Shown here piece after piece: positions 39,431-50,406 of a stretch of DNA of 64,000 nt. The notes below the pieces were generated by a model. It did no database searches and was not told the DNA's origin. It saw only the letters and a list, made by a program, of their open reading frames with translations. The first letter of the stretch is position 1. Each line of letters opens with the position of its first letter. The translations under genes and the position numbers were made by a program. This stretch comes from Silene conica (Eukaryota > Streptophyta > Magnoliopsida > Caryophyllales > Caryophyllaceae): NCBI GenBank assembly GCA_029255685.2, contig CM055318.2:4965001-5029000 (forward strand). The letters are read 5' to 3'.

Positions 39431-41556
39431 TGTTCCTGCTTTAGCAACGTTTCCATTATAACGAAAATTGTCCGTCACCAATACGAATTTGTATTTAATT
39501 TGTATTCGCATGTAATCTGTTTATAAACTAAAACTCTCTTCATGATGATTTTTGTAAAAAAACTTTTTCTCAAATACGAGTATGACCCTTCCATAGTCCA
39601 TCGTCTTTAAACATAAACAAATGATTAAAAGTAAGGACATGATCAATGGTGGAGCGTGGGATAACAGGAGCAGCTGGAAATAGAAAAATCCGAAATTTTA
39701 GTTAAACTTTTCAAAAAAATTCTAATTTATCTTACGAAATTACACATTCGTACCCGCTGAAATTTTTCACCCCTAACAAAAAATCATGACTCCGCCAGTG
39801 ATCCTAGACATGTAAGAAATACAACTTTATAGCCTAGTCGATTTATATTGAAAAATTAATGTATCAAACTCATAATTCATAAATTGAGTAAATATCCACG
39901 TTGCACGAAAATATTTTTTTGGTGTTGATTAGGAGCATCTCCTTCTAATAATTGCCTAATTGGGGAAATTCCTTCAGAGTAATGTAGGCAATTTAATGGG
40001 TAGATCTCTCTCAAGTTTGACGTTTTCATTCGCAAGAGTCAGAAACCGAATATATGACCACTAGATAAAAGCTCTGAACAGTTACACCGACCAACTTTAA
40101 TACATTGCATAAAATTATAAAACGATTGTTTTTAACAGAATTTTACAATAATAGACTGTGACACACACAATGTTCGAATTATACAAGGGTGTTTGGTTAA
40201 TTACTGTAGTATTGAATGGATTGCATTGAGTTCGAATTTTTGTTTGGGTGATTTTAAAAAGGAGTTAAATATCAGATGAATTTTAACTCCAGACCAACCC
40301 CTTGAAATTTCATAGTTACCCCTATTCCTTAAAATCCAACTTCATTTCTTCAAATCACTATAATTTTCTCATTCCAATCCATTATATTTTTATGTGCTGA
40401 ACTAAACGAACCCGATGTACCAAATATCAAAGTGGTGAATGGAGTAAAAACATGTATGCATGGACAAATATATCAACATCTCACAAAACTATACAACCAT
40501 TGATTAACACAATTAATTTACAATAATAAAATGTGACATAGACCATGTTAGATGACACTCACCTCCAATATATGACAAATCATCATGTATCAATATATCA
40601 TGTATAATTGAACAAGTAACAACCGCTTAGTTCACTCCAAACGTCCATTCCATGTGTTATGATTCTGCCTGTTTTTCTACATTTCAAACTTGTTTTATGT
40701 CTCTATCATTCTAGTAATTGATTAAATCATAAATGTCATTTTGATGTTTACCTATGACCTAAATCCCTTGACTCGGAGACACGAAAAATAAATAGCGGAG
40801 AGTAACACTAAATTGACTGTTGTTATAGAAAGTTTTCGCTTTAAAAGAAGCTTTTAGCCCTTAAATAATTAGAGACACATGTCCAACTCTTTCGAGCTAG
40901 TTTGAGAACCGATGAATTCAACCTAACCCACAATCAAACTAATTTTTTTTAGACTGTAAAAAAAATCTACGATTGCTATCGTTGAAACTACGCACCAACC
41001 GGCTAAGGGCGCGTGTGATTATTCGTAAATAAATACCCTATTAGTCTCAGTCACTTCAAATTTTATGGATTAGGTAAATATATACGGAGTAGGTTTTGTT
41101 TGAATCGAAACAAGATGGAGTTCTACTAGCCATGACCGATGACTACATGTCTACATGACTCGTATAGCTTGAAATAAATACGAATTAAAACTCGATTTTA
41201 TAACTCGAACAATTAAACAATACGAGAATTAACTTTAATACTTAACAATATTCCGATTTAAACCAACAATAATAAATTAATAATGCGTGTTTGTAAAACA
41301 GAATAAAACCAATAAGATAAAACGTTATTTTAACATTACCACAAAAAATATTAACTACTCGACCCTACAACCAGTAATAAAAATCACGAGCGAGAGCTTT
41401 ATCATCCTTGTAATCCAGCTTGACTTGAATCCGAACTAAAAAAACAGTCTTCTCTTTTAAATTTCGACCAAATTAAAACGTATGAAAATGACTTGAACGG
41501 AAGAGCGTACTCTGTACGACTGTAACTAAAACAACAATCCCTAACAACAACGACAT
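39431..41556. other. Spacer with one MITE remnant
   Basis: AT-rich and non-coding. At 40187-40413 the ends GGGTGTTTGGTTAA and CTGAACTAAACGAACCC are imperfect inverted repeats of a Tourist-like element without an evident target duplication. The rest shows no recognisable feature. The end of this stretch is the 3' flank of the minus-strand proline-rich gene. Confidence 0.45.
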
Positions 41557-41964
41557 CTAAAAAAACAAACAAGATGACAAAGTTAAAGCAGTAACAACAC
41601 CCAAACCAACCAAACCCATCGACGTCGAAACCGAAACAGAAGCATGATGTCCGTTCCTATAATAGTAAGGAAAGTAAGGAAGAATCGCATCAGGAGGAGG
41701 AGGAGGAGGAGGTGTTTGAGCTGTTACACCACCACCTACAGCTCCAGGAGGGTAATATGGATAATTCCCTGCAGCTGGAGGTGGAGGTCCGTAAAACCCG
41801 CTGTCTAACGGCGGGTTCATGGTTGTTGGTGGGGTGGTGGTTGTTCCAGGGGCGAGCGGTGGTGGGAGACAAGGGTAAGGGCAGGCGTTGTCTGCCTTGG
41901 CGAGGAGTAGAACTTGTGTTAGTATGAAAAGTATGAAGAGGAACGTTTGTAATTTAGTGGCCAT
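41557..41964 (-). CDS. Small proline-rich (hydroxyproline-rich glycoprotein-like) surface protein
   Basis: One exon, 135 aa, starting at the ATG at 41964; an in-frame ATG at 42000 would add 12 residues but would weaken the signal peptide. Seen: signal peptide (MATKLQTFLFILFILTQVLL), a CPYPCLPPP box, Thr/Pro-rich stretches, a run of seven prolines, DAILPYFPYYYRNGHH, and a C-terminal hydrophobic tail (VGLGVVTALTLSSCLFF) preceded by small residues, as in GPI-anchored wall proteins. Known: such short extensin or arabinogalactan relatives are hydroxylated, glycosylated and sent to the wall or plasma membrane. Exact role unknown. A second protein of this general type is at 53812-54267. Confidence 0.8.
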   Translation of the reverse strand: MATKLQTFLFILFILTQVLLLAKADNACPYPCLPPPLAPGTTTTPPTTMNPPLDSGFYGPPPPAAGNYPYYPPGAVGGGVTAQTPPPPPPPDAILPYFPYYYRNGHHASVSVSTSMGLVGLGVVTALTLSSCLFF

Positions 41965-42076
41965 GTTGTTTAGGGAAAGTGGTGGAAGAAGAATAAGCAT
42001 AATATTGAAGTTGAAGTGTGGAGGGGTTTGGTTGATAAATTGAAAGCTTGGATTATATTCAATGAAATAAATTGGT

Positions 42077-42085
42077 ATTTATATG
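42077..42085 (-). promoter_or_regulatory. Candidate TATA box for the proline-rich gene
   Basis: On the minus strand the sequence reads CTCATATAAATACC, about 112 bases upstream of the start codon at 41964, a normal distance allowing a 5' UTR of around 80 bases. No other evidence of transcription start. Confidence 0.5.
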
Positions 42086-43529
42086 AGAGTGTAAAAGGGT
42101 TTAAAGAAAAATAATTTAAATTATGGAAATACTAAAATATGGAATAATGACCGTTTTTTTAACGTGTGTCTTAAGGTATATATTAATAAGCTAGATTTGG
42201 TAAGATTTGCAAGATATTCTATGAGATGATGGTCTAGTATAAACTCATTTTTACCATAATTGGCCAGAATATCTTTCTAATTTTACCATATTTAGGCTAC
42301 TAATGTGTGATCTGAGGGGACATGTTGAAAACATAGAAATAAATATCTATAAACTTTAAACGAATTTTAATTAAGCTAGAAAATTAGAAACAAATTATTT
42401 TGGGAATTTACCTTTAGATCATAATATGGTGACATTTAATATCTTTTGTTCTTCACATTTGATGATAATATATGGTATTAGTTTCCCTTTTCTCTACCAT
42501 AAATTTAATGTTCTTTTATTTTTTTATTAATCTTAACTTCTTTGAATGAGGTAACTTTTTAATTATTAAAATTGAACCTAGTAAAGAATGAACCACACGT
42601 AACAAATAAATAATTGAATTTTGATTATAAGAGAATTATATAAAAGAAGTAAATAAAATTGGGAGAACAAATTAGTATTATATATAATTTAATAGCTAAC
42701 TATTATAAAATTTAATTTTAAAAATTATGAGTGAAAAAAATTATAAGCACAAAGTAAAATATTATGAAAATTAGAAAATTAGTTCCAAAAATATTTTGAA
42801 ACAAATTATCAAATCTAAAATGTTAGGGGGATAAAACTAGAATAATGATATAGCAACAAACTAATCAAGAAAAGAGAATCTTATTGGTAAAAAAATTATA
42901 TTTGTAAAAAATCATATCCTCAACTTTCAAAATTTTGACTTCAAAATCTATTTTAATGCTGTATATACTAAATTAAATTCTATTACATAACCCACGAGGA
43001 CTATGTAATGTATCACTATATTACTCGCAGTATATGAGAAATTCTATACACCGAGTACAACAATAGCATTTTGGCCAAACTTATAAGTTAGGTAGCATTA
43101 AAACCGGACACGGACACGGACACGGACACGTGACACGACATCCCATAAAATTTAGGATACGGAACACGTCAAGCCCTCACGAAGTATATTTGATGATTAT
43201 AAATAACGTATAATTTTATTTTTATTTTGTATTTAAAGCTAAATCTAAACAGGTAAACAAATAAAGATACAGTTCGACATTTAATATAACTAATTATCAT
43301 TTTTCCATCCAAACACATCTTCTAATCGATATTTTTTAAGATTTTATTTTTCGTCTAAAATATCATATGTTTAGCCAAGCATCTAGCAAATATTACGTGT
43401 CCGAGACAGATAATTAGAAAAGTGTCCGTACGACTCAACTTATAAGGAGTTAAGCACCACCTTTCACAGGGGCGATCCGCGATTAGGTACTGAATAAATT
43501 ATGTGGGGGTAAATAATTTCAGTCCGTTT
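42086..43529. other. AT-rich spacer with a hexanucleotide repeat
   Basis: No gene. At 43105-43128 CGGACA is repeated four times in a row, followed by a CGTGACACGACA tail and, about 270 bases later, GTGTCCGAGACAG and GTGTCCGTACG, so this may be a degraded element with GTGTCCG-rich ends. The remainder is AT-rich and unremarkable. Confidence 0.45.
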
Positions 43530-43712
43530 TTCTTAAGACGGGTCACCATTTGTGACGGATATTTTGTGAGATAAAATGGATACAAAATGAGTTAGTGGAG
43601 AAAGGGGACCGCATGAATAGTGTCAGAGAGAGAGAAAAAGTGGGTATTTTGTGAGAGAAAACGGTATCCGTCGTAAGCTTGCGACGGATAGTGCCGTTGC
43701 AAATAAGAATTT
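43530..43712. mobile_element. Dispersed MITE, copy 2
   Basis: Close relative of 35346-35533, in the same orientation, with GACGGGTCACCATTTGTGAC at the left and GTTGCAAATAAGAAT at the right, and the same GTGTCAGAGAGAGA centre. No coding sequence. Confidence 0.7.
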
Positions 43713-43832
43713 GTGAAATAATTTTAGAAGTTTTGTGAAATGTAAGCTAGAAGACAAGAGTGGCCCAGTGGGACCATAGTTTGGCACTGGAACCTTGGAA
43801 ACTTGCCACATAAACAATTGATATGTATTGCC

Positions 43833-44464
43833 AAGAGTTGATCTTAGCCCGTCCACTCCAGCCCGTTCAGTCCGCTATTTGAGCCGGCTTGAACACGGAA
43901 AATATTAAAATAAATGGTTAATGGATAAGGAAAACTCGGCCCGTTAAATTATGGGCGAGTATAGACTAAAAAAAAATGTTTGTGGATAACCTGCTAGGCC
44001 TGCTAAAGTTCATAAAGTAATTTTTACTTTCTGTATATTATTTACTAAACTAATTAACTATTAAGTCCATGTAGTAATCCCATAGCCAAATAAATTAATA
44101 ACGAAAAATAATAATGAAACAAAAATCCACCCATAAACTTACTCGTTTTTTACTTTTTTTTTTGCCCTCTTTGTTATGCTTATGAAACCAATATCAGCAT
44201 AACACACTTTTTTGTCGCATAAATATTTTTTATATTGGAATTTTTGAGATATTTATACATCATTTTTAAGATGGTGACTCTTATCATCTTATGTTTAAAA
44301 GCCCGAGGGCCCATGAACAGGCCGGCCAACTTATAACGGACGGGTACGGACAACTTCAACAAACACGTTTTAGTGGACACGGACATAAAAATTGACCCAC
44401 CGGACACTTTTTCTCAAGGTGGCCCGGCCCGTATCCGGCCCAATCCCGCAAACGATCACCTCTA
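43833..44464. mobile_element. hAT-like non-autonomous element with 7/8-bp TSD
   Basis: Ends AAGAGTTGATC and GATCACCTCTA are imperfect inverted repeats. Flanks are GTATTGCC (43825-43832) and GTATTGCG (44465-44472), seven of eight bases identical. The sub-terminal parts are rich in GCCCG and CCGGCC (AGCCCGTCCACTCCAGCCCG left, GGCCCGGCCCGTATCCGG right); the middle is AT-rich. No transposase. Confidence 0.75.
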
Positions 44465-44938
44465 GTATTGCGGTATTGCCTAACAAAGTTGACTGAAGTG
44501 GATCCAAACCAGATCCGGAACTTAAATTGGGCCCAATCAAATACCTCTTTTTAGCCCAAATAGATGGATTCAGAGCCCAATAGATTAATTCATGGATTAG
44601 TACAGTAGTACGTGCTTATATTAGCTCGTTCTGAGCAAATATTACCAATTATTTATTGTTCACTTTGATAACCATTTATTATCCTTTACTCAAAAAATGT
44701 CAACTCTATGATTTGACTACGAGTAAAAAAATTATCTCTCTCTAAAATAACCGTCATGGGCGAAATAACCGTCTAGGGCGTTCTGGTCTAGGGTTTTCTA
44801 GGGCTTCTCTAGGTTTCTTCTAGGATTCTGTCTCTGTTCTTCTTTGTTCATCCTTGTTCTCGAGGATTGGTCTGCCCTTGTAGGGCGATTGTATGTGTGT
44901 TTGTGTTCTGTTTTGCAGGGCTTGTTGCGCAGGTGCTG

Positions 44939-46294
44939 ATGGCGAGTGGATCACGAGGCCAACATCGGGAGGGGAAGGAACCTATGGGCGGAGAGGGGGA
45001 ATTCGTTTGGGATGACTCTGATCATGGGGAGGGCGTCTCTGCCCCTGTGATGTTAGTGGGTAAGTTGTGGGCGACTAGGGCGATTAACGTTCGTGCGGCT
45101 ATCGATACTATGATTCGATTATGGAATACATCCAAACTGACTATGGGTAATGTAGTGGACGCGAAGGAGAAAACGTTTATTTTTAGCTTCGGAGATGCTA
45201 AGGATAAGGCTAGGGTGCTCGAAGGCCAACCTTGGCATTTCGACAAATTCTTATGGTGCTTCAATGAACCGAACCAGGCAGGTAAACTTACGGATGTCCC
45301 ACTTACTCATTTTCCTATTTGGTCTCGTATTTATGACCTCCCTGTTGGGGGCCGTATGAATGAAGCGAATGCTCGACGACTGGGGGATAGACTGGGGAAG
45401 TTTGTGAGTGTCGAATTCGGACCCAATGCGATGCTTGATCGGGCTATTCGGATACGGGTTTTGTATGATATCACGCAGCCGTTGAAAGCTTTTATTCCTA
45501 TTCGTATGCCATCCGGACGTGTAGTGGAGTTTCCTGTCAAATATGAACGGTTACCCTTATTTTGTTACGGTTGTGGTCGAATTGGACATGGGGAGAAGGA
45601 TTGTGTGGATGGGCCATATGAGGAGGATGAGTTGCAGGTTGGGGACTGGTTACGGGCGTCGCCTTGGAAAGTTACCAAGACGGTGTCTGAGGGTCATGGG
45701 AAGGTGGCTAGGAATTTAGGGCCAAGCTTTGAGATGGAGGATAAGGAGGAGGCTGATAAGGCTATTACGAATATGATTAGTAAATTGCAAACCATTTCTA
45801 TTGAGTTGAAGGGCCGTAAGCAGTCTGTGATGGCGGCAGGGGAGGGGCAGCCACTTTCGAGGGAGCTGTTGGTCGGGAGCGGGGTCGAGGAGGTTGTGGG
45901 GGTGGACATGGTGGAGCATCTGGGAGGCTCGGGGTCTGTGGTGAGTGCGTCTGAGGACCCGAGTACGTTGGATGTAGGAGGGGGTTTTGACGAGAGGAGG
46001 GAATCTTTCGGGGATGAGCAGGACAGGGGTCGGCTCCGTGGGCCTGAGGAGACACGGGAGGCGCAGACGGAGAGCGGGAGAAAGGGGGGAGGTAAGAAAT
46101 CGATCTCATGGAAACGATTGGCGAGAAATGATGATATTTCTGCGTCTATGCAGGGGGCACCAACTGGGGTGGGGAAACGTGCTAGGGAGGAGGCTGTGGT
46201 GGCGACTAACAGTAAAAAACTTTGCACAAATGACGGGGGCGTCTTTATACCTGAGGTGGAGGCTGCTAATACTCAGCCCCACCGGGCTTCATGA
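44939..46294 (+). CDS. LINE ORF1, nucleic-acid-binding protein with CCHC knuckle
   Basis: 451 aa from the ATG at 44939; the frame is open from an earlier ATG at 44867, but that adds a hydrophobic cysteine-rich lead unlike ORF1 proteins. Seen: an N-terminal half that fits the plant DUF4283 domain (KEKTFIFSFGDAKDKARVLE, GQPWHFDKFLWCF, PIWSRIYDLP), then the zinc knuckle C209-x2-C212-x4-H217-x4-C222, then a long Gly/Glu/Ser-rich tail with basic patches. Known: ORF1 proteins bind LINE RNA and help form the transposition particle. Its stop codon overlaps the ORF2 start as ATGA (46291-46294), which suggests reinitiation or coupled translation. Confidence 0.93.
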   Translation: MASGSRGQHREGKEPMGGEGEFVWDDSDHGEGVSAPVMLVGKLWATRAINVRAAIDTMIRLWNTSKLTMGNVVDAKEKTFIFSFGDAKDKARVLEGQPWHFDKFLWCFNEPNQAGKLTDVPLTHFPIWSRIYDLPVGGRMNEANARRLGDRLGKFVSVEFGPNAMLDRAIRIRVLYDITQPLKAFIPIRMPSGRVVEFPVKYERLPLFCYGCGRIGHGEKDCVDGPYEEDELQVGDWLRASPWKVTKTVSEGHGKVARNLGPSFEMEDKEEADKAITNMISKLQTISIELKGRKQSVMAAGEGQPLSRELLVGSGVEEVVGVDMVEHLGGSGSVVSASEDPSTLDVGGGFDERRESFGDEQDRGRLRGPEETREAQTESGRKGGGKKSISWKRLARNDDISASMQGAPTGVGKRAREEAVVATNSKKLCTNDGGVFIPEVEAANTQPHRAS

Positions 46295-49200
46295 GTATTC
46301 TAAGTGTCAACTGCCGGGGCCTGGGCAACCCCGATGCGGTCTCTGCCTTCCGTGCCCTTGTACGGAAGGAAGCCCCGGCCATTTTGTTTCTTTGTGAAAC
46401 GAAGCTTAGTGGCCGTGAGATGCGAAAGGTTCGAGAGAAATGTGCTGACTATTTTGGGATCGAGGTTGATAGTGCGGGTCGGTCCGGGGGGCTTGCATTG
46501 CTTTGGAGGAAGGAGGTGGACTGCATTTTTCGGTCCTCCTCTCTTCACCATATTGATGCAGTAGTCCGTGATGAGCAGGGTGAATGGCGGTTAACTGGCT
46601 TTTATGGCTGGCCGGCTGTGACTGATCGTTCGTTGTCTTGGGAACTTCTTCGGTTGCTTCATCAACAAAATACTTTGCCTTGGTTGTGTATTGGTGATTT
46701 CAATGAGATATTGTTTGCTACTGAAATGAAGGGTGGTAGTCGTCCTCAACGCCAAATGAATAATTTTCGGGATGCGGTTGAGGTGTGTGGGCTTAAGGAT
46801 ATAACTTATGAAGGGAATAATTTCTCTTGGGATAATGGCCAGAGTGGAGATGCTAATCGGCAGTGCATGCTTGACAGGGCTATGTGTTGTTCTTCTTGGT
46901 TAGATCTTTTTCCGTATGCTCGTCTCGTGTACCTTGAACGTGAATGGTCGGATCACGCCCCCATTAAGTTATTGCTGAATCACCGGGATGTGCCTAAACA
47001 AGGGCTGAAGACCTTCCGATTTGAGCAGATTTGGGTTGGAGAGGAGGAGTGTAAGACGGCTATTGAGCGTGGGGTAGAGCGAGGTGGGGATTCACTTCAC
47101 CGAGTGTTGTCCGAGTGTGCGCGGGAGTTGCGTGAGTGGAAGGGGACTCGTATTTCGTCAATTTACCGTGACATTAGCTCTAAGTTGAAGAAGCTTGGTA
47201 GATTGAATGCTAGTGCCCGAACTGTCGAAAATGTTGGTGCTCGTAAACGACTTGTGGCTGAGATTGGGGAATTACGTAAGAAAGAAGAGCAGTATTGGCG
47301 CCAACGTTCTCGCGCTTTATGGCTGAAAGACGGAGACCGTAACACCAAATTTTTTCATGCGCGTGCCGGAGAACGAAAGCGTAAAAATTGTATTACTAAG
47401 CTTGTAGATGATGACGGGGCTGTACACGTGTCGGAGGGGGGTATGGAGTCCGTAGCCTGCAATTATTTTCAGAAGCTTTTTGCTTCGTCTCAGCCTGCTA
47501 CTGTCGGTATTGCGGAGTGTGTTGGTCAACGGGTTTCGGCGGCTATGAATTCTATTTTATCTCAGGAGTATAGTGAGGAGGAGGTGACTAATGCGCTTTT
47601 TCAAATGCATCCACTGAAAGCACCGGGTCCTGATGGTATGAACGGGTTATTCTATCACACTTATTGGAGTACTGTGGGTCCCATTGTGACGACTACCGTG
47701 CTTAGTATCCTTCGTGGTCACACTTCTCCGGAAGACTATAATGCTACGAGTATTGTCCTTATCCCGAAGAAGAAGGCGCCCGATAAAATGAAAGATTTCC
47801 GTCCTATTAGCTTATGCAATGTCGCGTATAAGCTTGTCTCTAAAGTCCTTGCTAATCGACTGAAAGTTTTTCTTGGTGAGATTGTTTCTGACAATCAAAG
47901 CGGGTTTACGCCGGGGCGAGTTATTACCGACAATGTTCTGATTGCATTCGAAATTTTTCATTTTATGAAATGCTCCAATCGTAAGAAGGGCTCTATGGCT
48001 ATCAAACTTGATATGGCTAAGGCTTATGATCGTATTGAATGGTGTTTCTTGGAGCGGGTTCTTCGGGTTATGGGGTTTGAAAGACAATGGACTGCTCGGG
48101 TGATGGAGTGTGTTTCTACGGTATCCTTCAATGTGCTTATTAATGGACACTGCTCTCGGTCATTTCGGCCTTCGAGGGGCTTGAGACAAGGCGACCCTTT
48201 GTCGCCTTATTTGTTTATTTTATGTGCGGAGGTTTTGTCTAGTATGATGCGTAATGCGGTGGAGTCTAGTGCCCTTCAGGGGATTCGGATCGCGCCGGGG
48301 GCTCCCATTATCTCACACCTTCTTTTTGCCGATGATAGTATTTTTTTCGCTCAGGCTACGGAAGAGGCTGTGGATGTGATCAATGGCATATTACGGGATT
48401 ATGAGGCTGCTTCGGGACAGCTTGTTAGTCTTGAAAAAACAACTGTCTCGTTTAGTAAAGGTATTCCGATGCAACAACGGAGTAATCTTGCCTCGCGCCT
48501 GTGTGTTACGGAGGTCAATGAGCATTCAAAATATCTTGGACTCCCTACGGTAGTTGGCCGTTCAAAGAAGGCTCTCACTGATCTTCTTCGGGATAAATTG
48601 AGTAAGAGGCTTAATGGTTGGCGTGGAAAGATTTTGTCTAAGGCTGGTAAGGAGGTTCTCATAAAGGCTGTGGCCAATTCGCTCCCTACCTATGTGATGA
48701 GTGTGTTTAAAATTCCCGCTAATTTTTGTGATGAGCTTCGGACCTTGATATCTCGGTTTTGGTGGGGACATGAGGAAGGCAAACGGGGAATTAGTTGGGT
48801 CGCGTGGTGGCGTCTTTGTCGGCCTAAAAGTCAGGGTGGTTTGGGCTTTCGGGATCTCTATAAATTTAATCTTGCCCTTCTTGGCAAACAGGCCTGGAGG
48901 CTTCTTACGGAGACGGACTGTCTTTGGGCTCGGCTCATGAAAGCCCGCTATTACCCTCATTCTACGTTTGATGACGCCTTCTTCGGGTATAACCCGAGTT
49001 ACACTTGGCGCGGCATTGTTGAAGCAAGGCGAGCTGTGGGGGATGGATTCCGGAAACGTGTTGGAGATGGGCAGAGTATTCGTATTTGGACTGACCCTTG
49101 GCTTCCGACTACACGCTCGGGACGGGTGCTTTCTCCGTGCTCTCCGGGGCGCGAGTGGATGCGGGTTTGTGATATTCTTTCTGACTGTGGCTGGAATGAG

Positions 49201-50406
49201 GGGCTTGTTGATGCACTATTCCAGCCCATTGACAGGGATAGAATTAAAAATATACCCCTTATGTTTGCGCGATCTCCGGATGAATGGTATTGGCAAGGCG
49301 AGAAGGATGGAGTGTATTCGGTTAAGTCGGCTTATCGTACTTTAGCTGAGAATTCGGAGTTCCTGGACCGCGGGGGTAGCTCGTCTACGGCAAAGGAGCA
49401 GTGGTTGTGGCGTAGGTTTTGGACTGTCCCGGTTTGGCCTCGTGTTAAACTCTTCTTCTGGCAATTGTGTAACGATGCTCTCGCAACAGGCGCCAACATT
49501 GCTTCTCGAGTTCAAGGTATGGCTTCTTTCTGCCCCTTTTGTCTTTCGTCTTATGAGTCTAGTCTCCATCTTTTTAGGTTGTGTCAGTTTTCGAAAGCGG
49601 TGTGGCGGGGGCTGGATTTTGAAGAGGACGGCGTTGTAGGAGGAGGCGATGTGCGGGAGTGGTTGGAGGATCAATGGAAGGAGTTGGATCATAAAGGCCT
49701 TTCGAAACTCATGGTGGGCTGTTGGGCCATTTGGGAACATCGTAACAAGGTACTCTTTGAGCGGTGGGGAGCGGATGTGAACCAGGTTATTCGGCGGGTG
49801 GTGGATGTTATTGTGGAATCTGAGGAGAGTCAAGGAGGGGGAGAAGCTGGGGCTGTTTGGAGGGTTAGGAGTGTTACGGGGGGGCAGGGCTGTGACGCGG
49901 AGCAGAGGCGGGAGAGATGGGTGGGTCCGGAGAGCGGTTTTGTGAAAATTAATGTCGATGCGGGGGTGAAGGAGGGAGGTGGTACGACATGGGGGGGTGT
50001 TTGCCGAGGGGTTGACGGGGAGGTTCTTTGGAGTTTCTCTTTCGGGCAGCGGGAGGAATGGGAACCTCATGTGGCGGAAGCAGCGGCAATCTTGGATGGA
50101 GTTTCTGAAGCTCGTAGGCGTGGACACTCCTTGGTCGAAGTGGAGAGTGATTGCTTGGTGGTCATCAATGCTCTCAAGCGGAAGGCTAGTGGTCGCAGTG
50201 TGTTTTATTTGATCATTCGGGATATTTTTTCTTGTTGTGATTCGTTTTCGTCTGTTCGTTGGTCTTTTACAAGTCGTATAAACAATAGTGTAGCTCATGC
50301 GCTAGCGCATGTTTCTCCTTCAGTTGTCGGTAGAGTTGTTTGGTCGGACGAGTTACCGTCGTCTGTGAACATTGCCCTTGCTCTTGATTCAGTTTTAATG
50401 CAGTAA
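46291..50406 (+). CDS. LINE ORF2: endonuclease, reverse transcriptase, zf-RVT, RNase H
   Basis: 1371 aa, no stop or frameshift. Seen: AP-like endonuclease (about 1-230) with SILSVNCRGLGN, GDFNEIL (D136) and SDHAPI (H222); reverse transcriptase (about 440-750) with LKAPGPDGM, IALIPKKK-like VLIPKKKAPDKM, FRPISLCNVAYK, LDMAKAYDRI, RGLRQGDPLSPYLF and the catalytic FADD (679-682); a zf-RVT region (about 1040-1140) with LFFWQLCNDAL, CPFCLSSYESSLHLF; and a plant-type RNase H (about 1217-1350) with INVDAGV (D1223), AEAAAIL and ESDCLVVINAL. Known: ORF2 nicks the target and primes reverse transcription from it. All core catalytic residues appear present. The start is fixed by the ATGA overlap with ORF1. 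Confidence 0.95.
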   Translation: MSILSVNCRGLGNPDAVSAFRALVRKEAPAILFLCETKLSGREMRKVREKCADYFGIEVDSAGRSGGLALLWRKEVDCIFRSSSLHHIDAVVRDEQGEWRLTGFYGWPAVTDRSLSWELLRLLHQQNTLPWLCIGDFNEILFATEMKGGSRPQRQMNNFRDAVEVCGLKDITYEGNNFSWDNGQSGDANRQCMLDRAMCCSSWLDLFPYARLVYLEREWSDHAPIKLLLNHRDVPKQGLKTFRFEQIWVGEEECKTAIERGVERGGDSLHRVLSECARELREWKGTRISSIYRDISSKLKKLGRLNASARTVENVGARKRLVAEIGELRKKEEQYWRQRSRALWLKDGDRNTKFFHARAGERKRKNCITKLVDDDGAVHVSEGGMESVACNYFQKLFASSQPATVGIAECVGQRVSAAMNSILSQEYSEEEVTNALFQMHPLKAPGPDGMNGLFYHTYWSTVGPIVTTTVLSILRGHTSPEDYNATSIVLIPKKKAPDKMKDFRPISLCNVAYKLVSKVLANRLKVFLGEIVSDNQSGFTPGRVITDNVLIAFEIFHFMKCSNRKKGSMAIKLDMAKAYDRIEWCFLERVLRVMGFERQWTARVMECVSTVSFNVLINGHCSRSFRPSRGLRQGDPLSPYLFILCAEVLSSMMRNAVESSALQGIRIAPGAPIISHLLFADDSIFFAQATEEAVDVINGILRDYEAASGQLVSLEKTTVSFSKGIPMQQRSNLASRLCVTEVNEHSKYLGLPTVVGRSKKALTDLLRDKLSKRLNGWRGKILSKAGKEVLIKAVANSLPTYVMSVFKIPANFCDELRTLISRFWWGHEEGKRGISWVAWWRLCRPKSQGGLGFRDLYKFNLALLGKQAWRLLTETDCLWARLMKARYYPHSTFDDAFFGYNPSYTWRGIVEARRAVGDGFRKRVGDGQSIRIWTDPWLPTTRSGRVLSPCSPGREWMRVCDILSDCGWNEGLVDALFQPIDRDRIKNIPLMFARSPDEWYWQGEKDGVYSVKSAYRTLAENSEFLDRGGSSSTAKEQWLWRRFWTVPVWPRVKLFFWQLCNDALATGANIASRVQGMASFCPFCLSSYESSLHLFRLCQFSKAVWRGLDFEEDGVVGGGDVREWLEDQWKELDHKGLSKLMVGCWAIWEHRNKVLFERWGADVNQVIRRVVDVIVESEESQGGGEAGAVWRVRSVTGGQGCDAEQRRERWVGPESGFVKINVDAGVKEGGGTTWGGVCRGVDGEVLWSFSFGQREEWEPHVAEAAAILDGVSEARRRGHSLVEVESDCLVVINALKRKASGRSVFYLIIRDIFSCCDSFSSVRWSFTSRINNSVAHALAHVSPSVVGRVVWSDELPSSVNIALALDSVLMQ

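Noticed and set aside
44867..44938. Upstream ATG of LINE ORF1
   Set aside because: It adds a hydrophobic cysteine-rich lead unlike ORF1 proteins; the ATG at 44939 is the better start.
49342..50298. 318-codon open frame antisense to LINE ORF2
   Set aside because: A long antisense frame created by the low-AT RNase H coding region; no domain in its translation.
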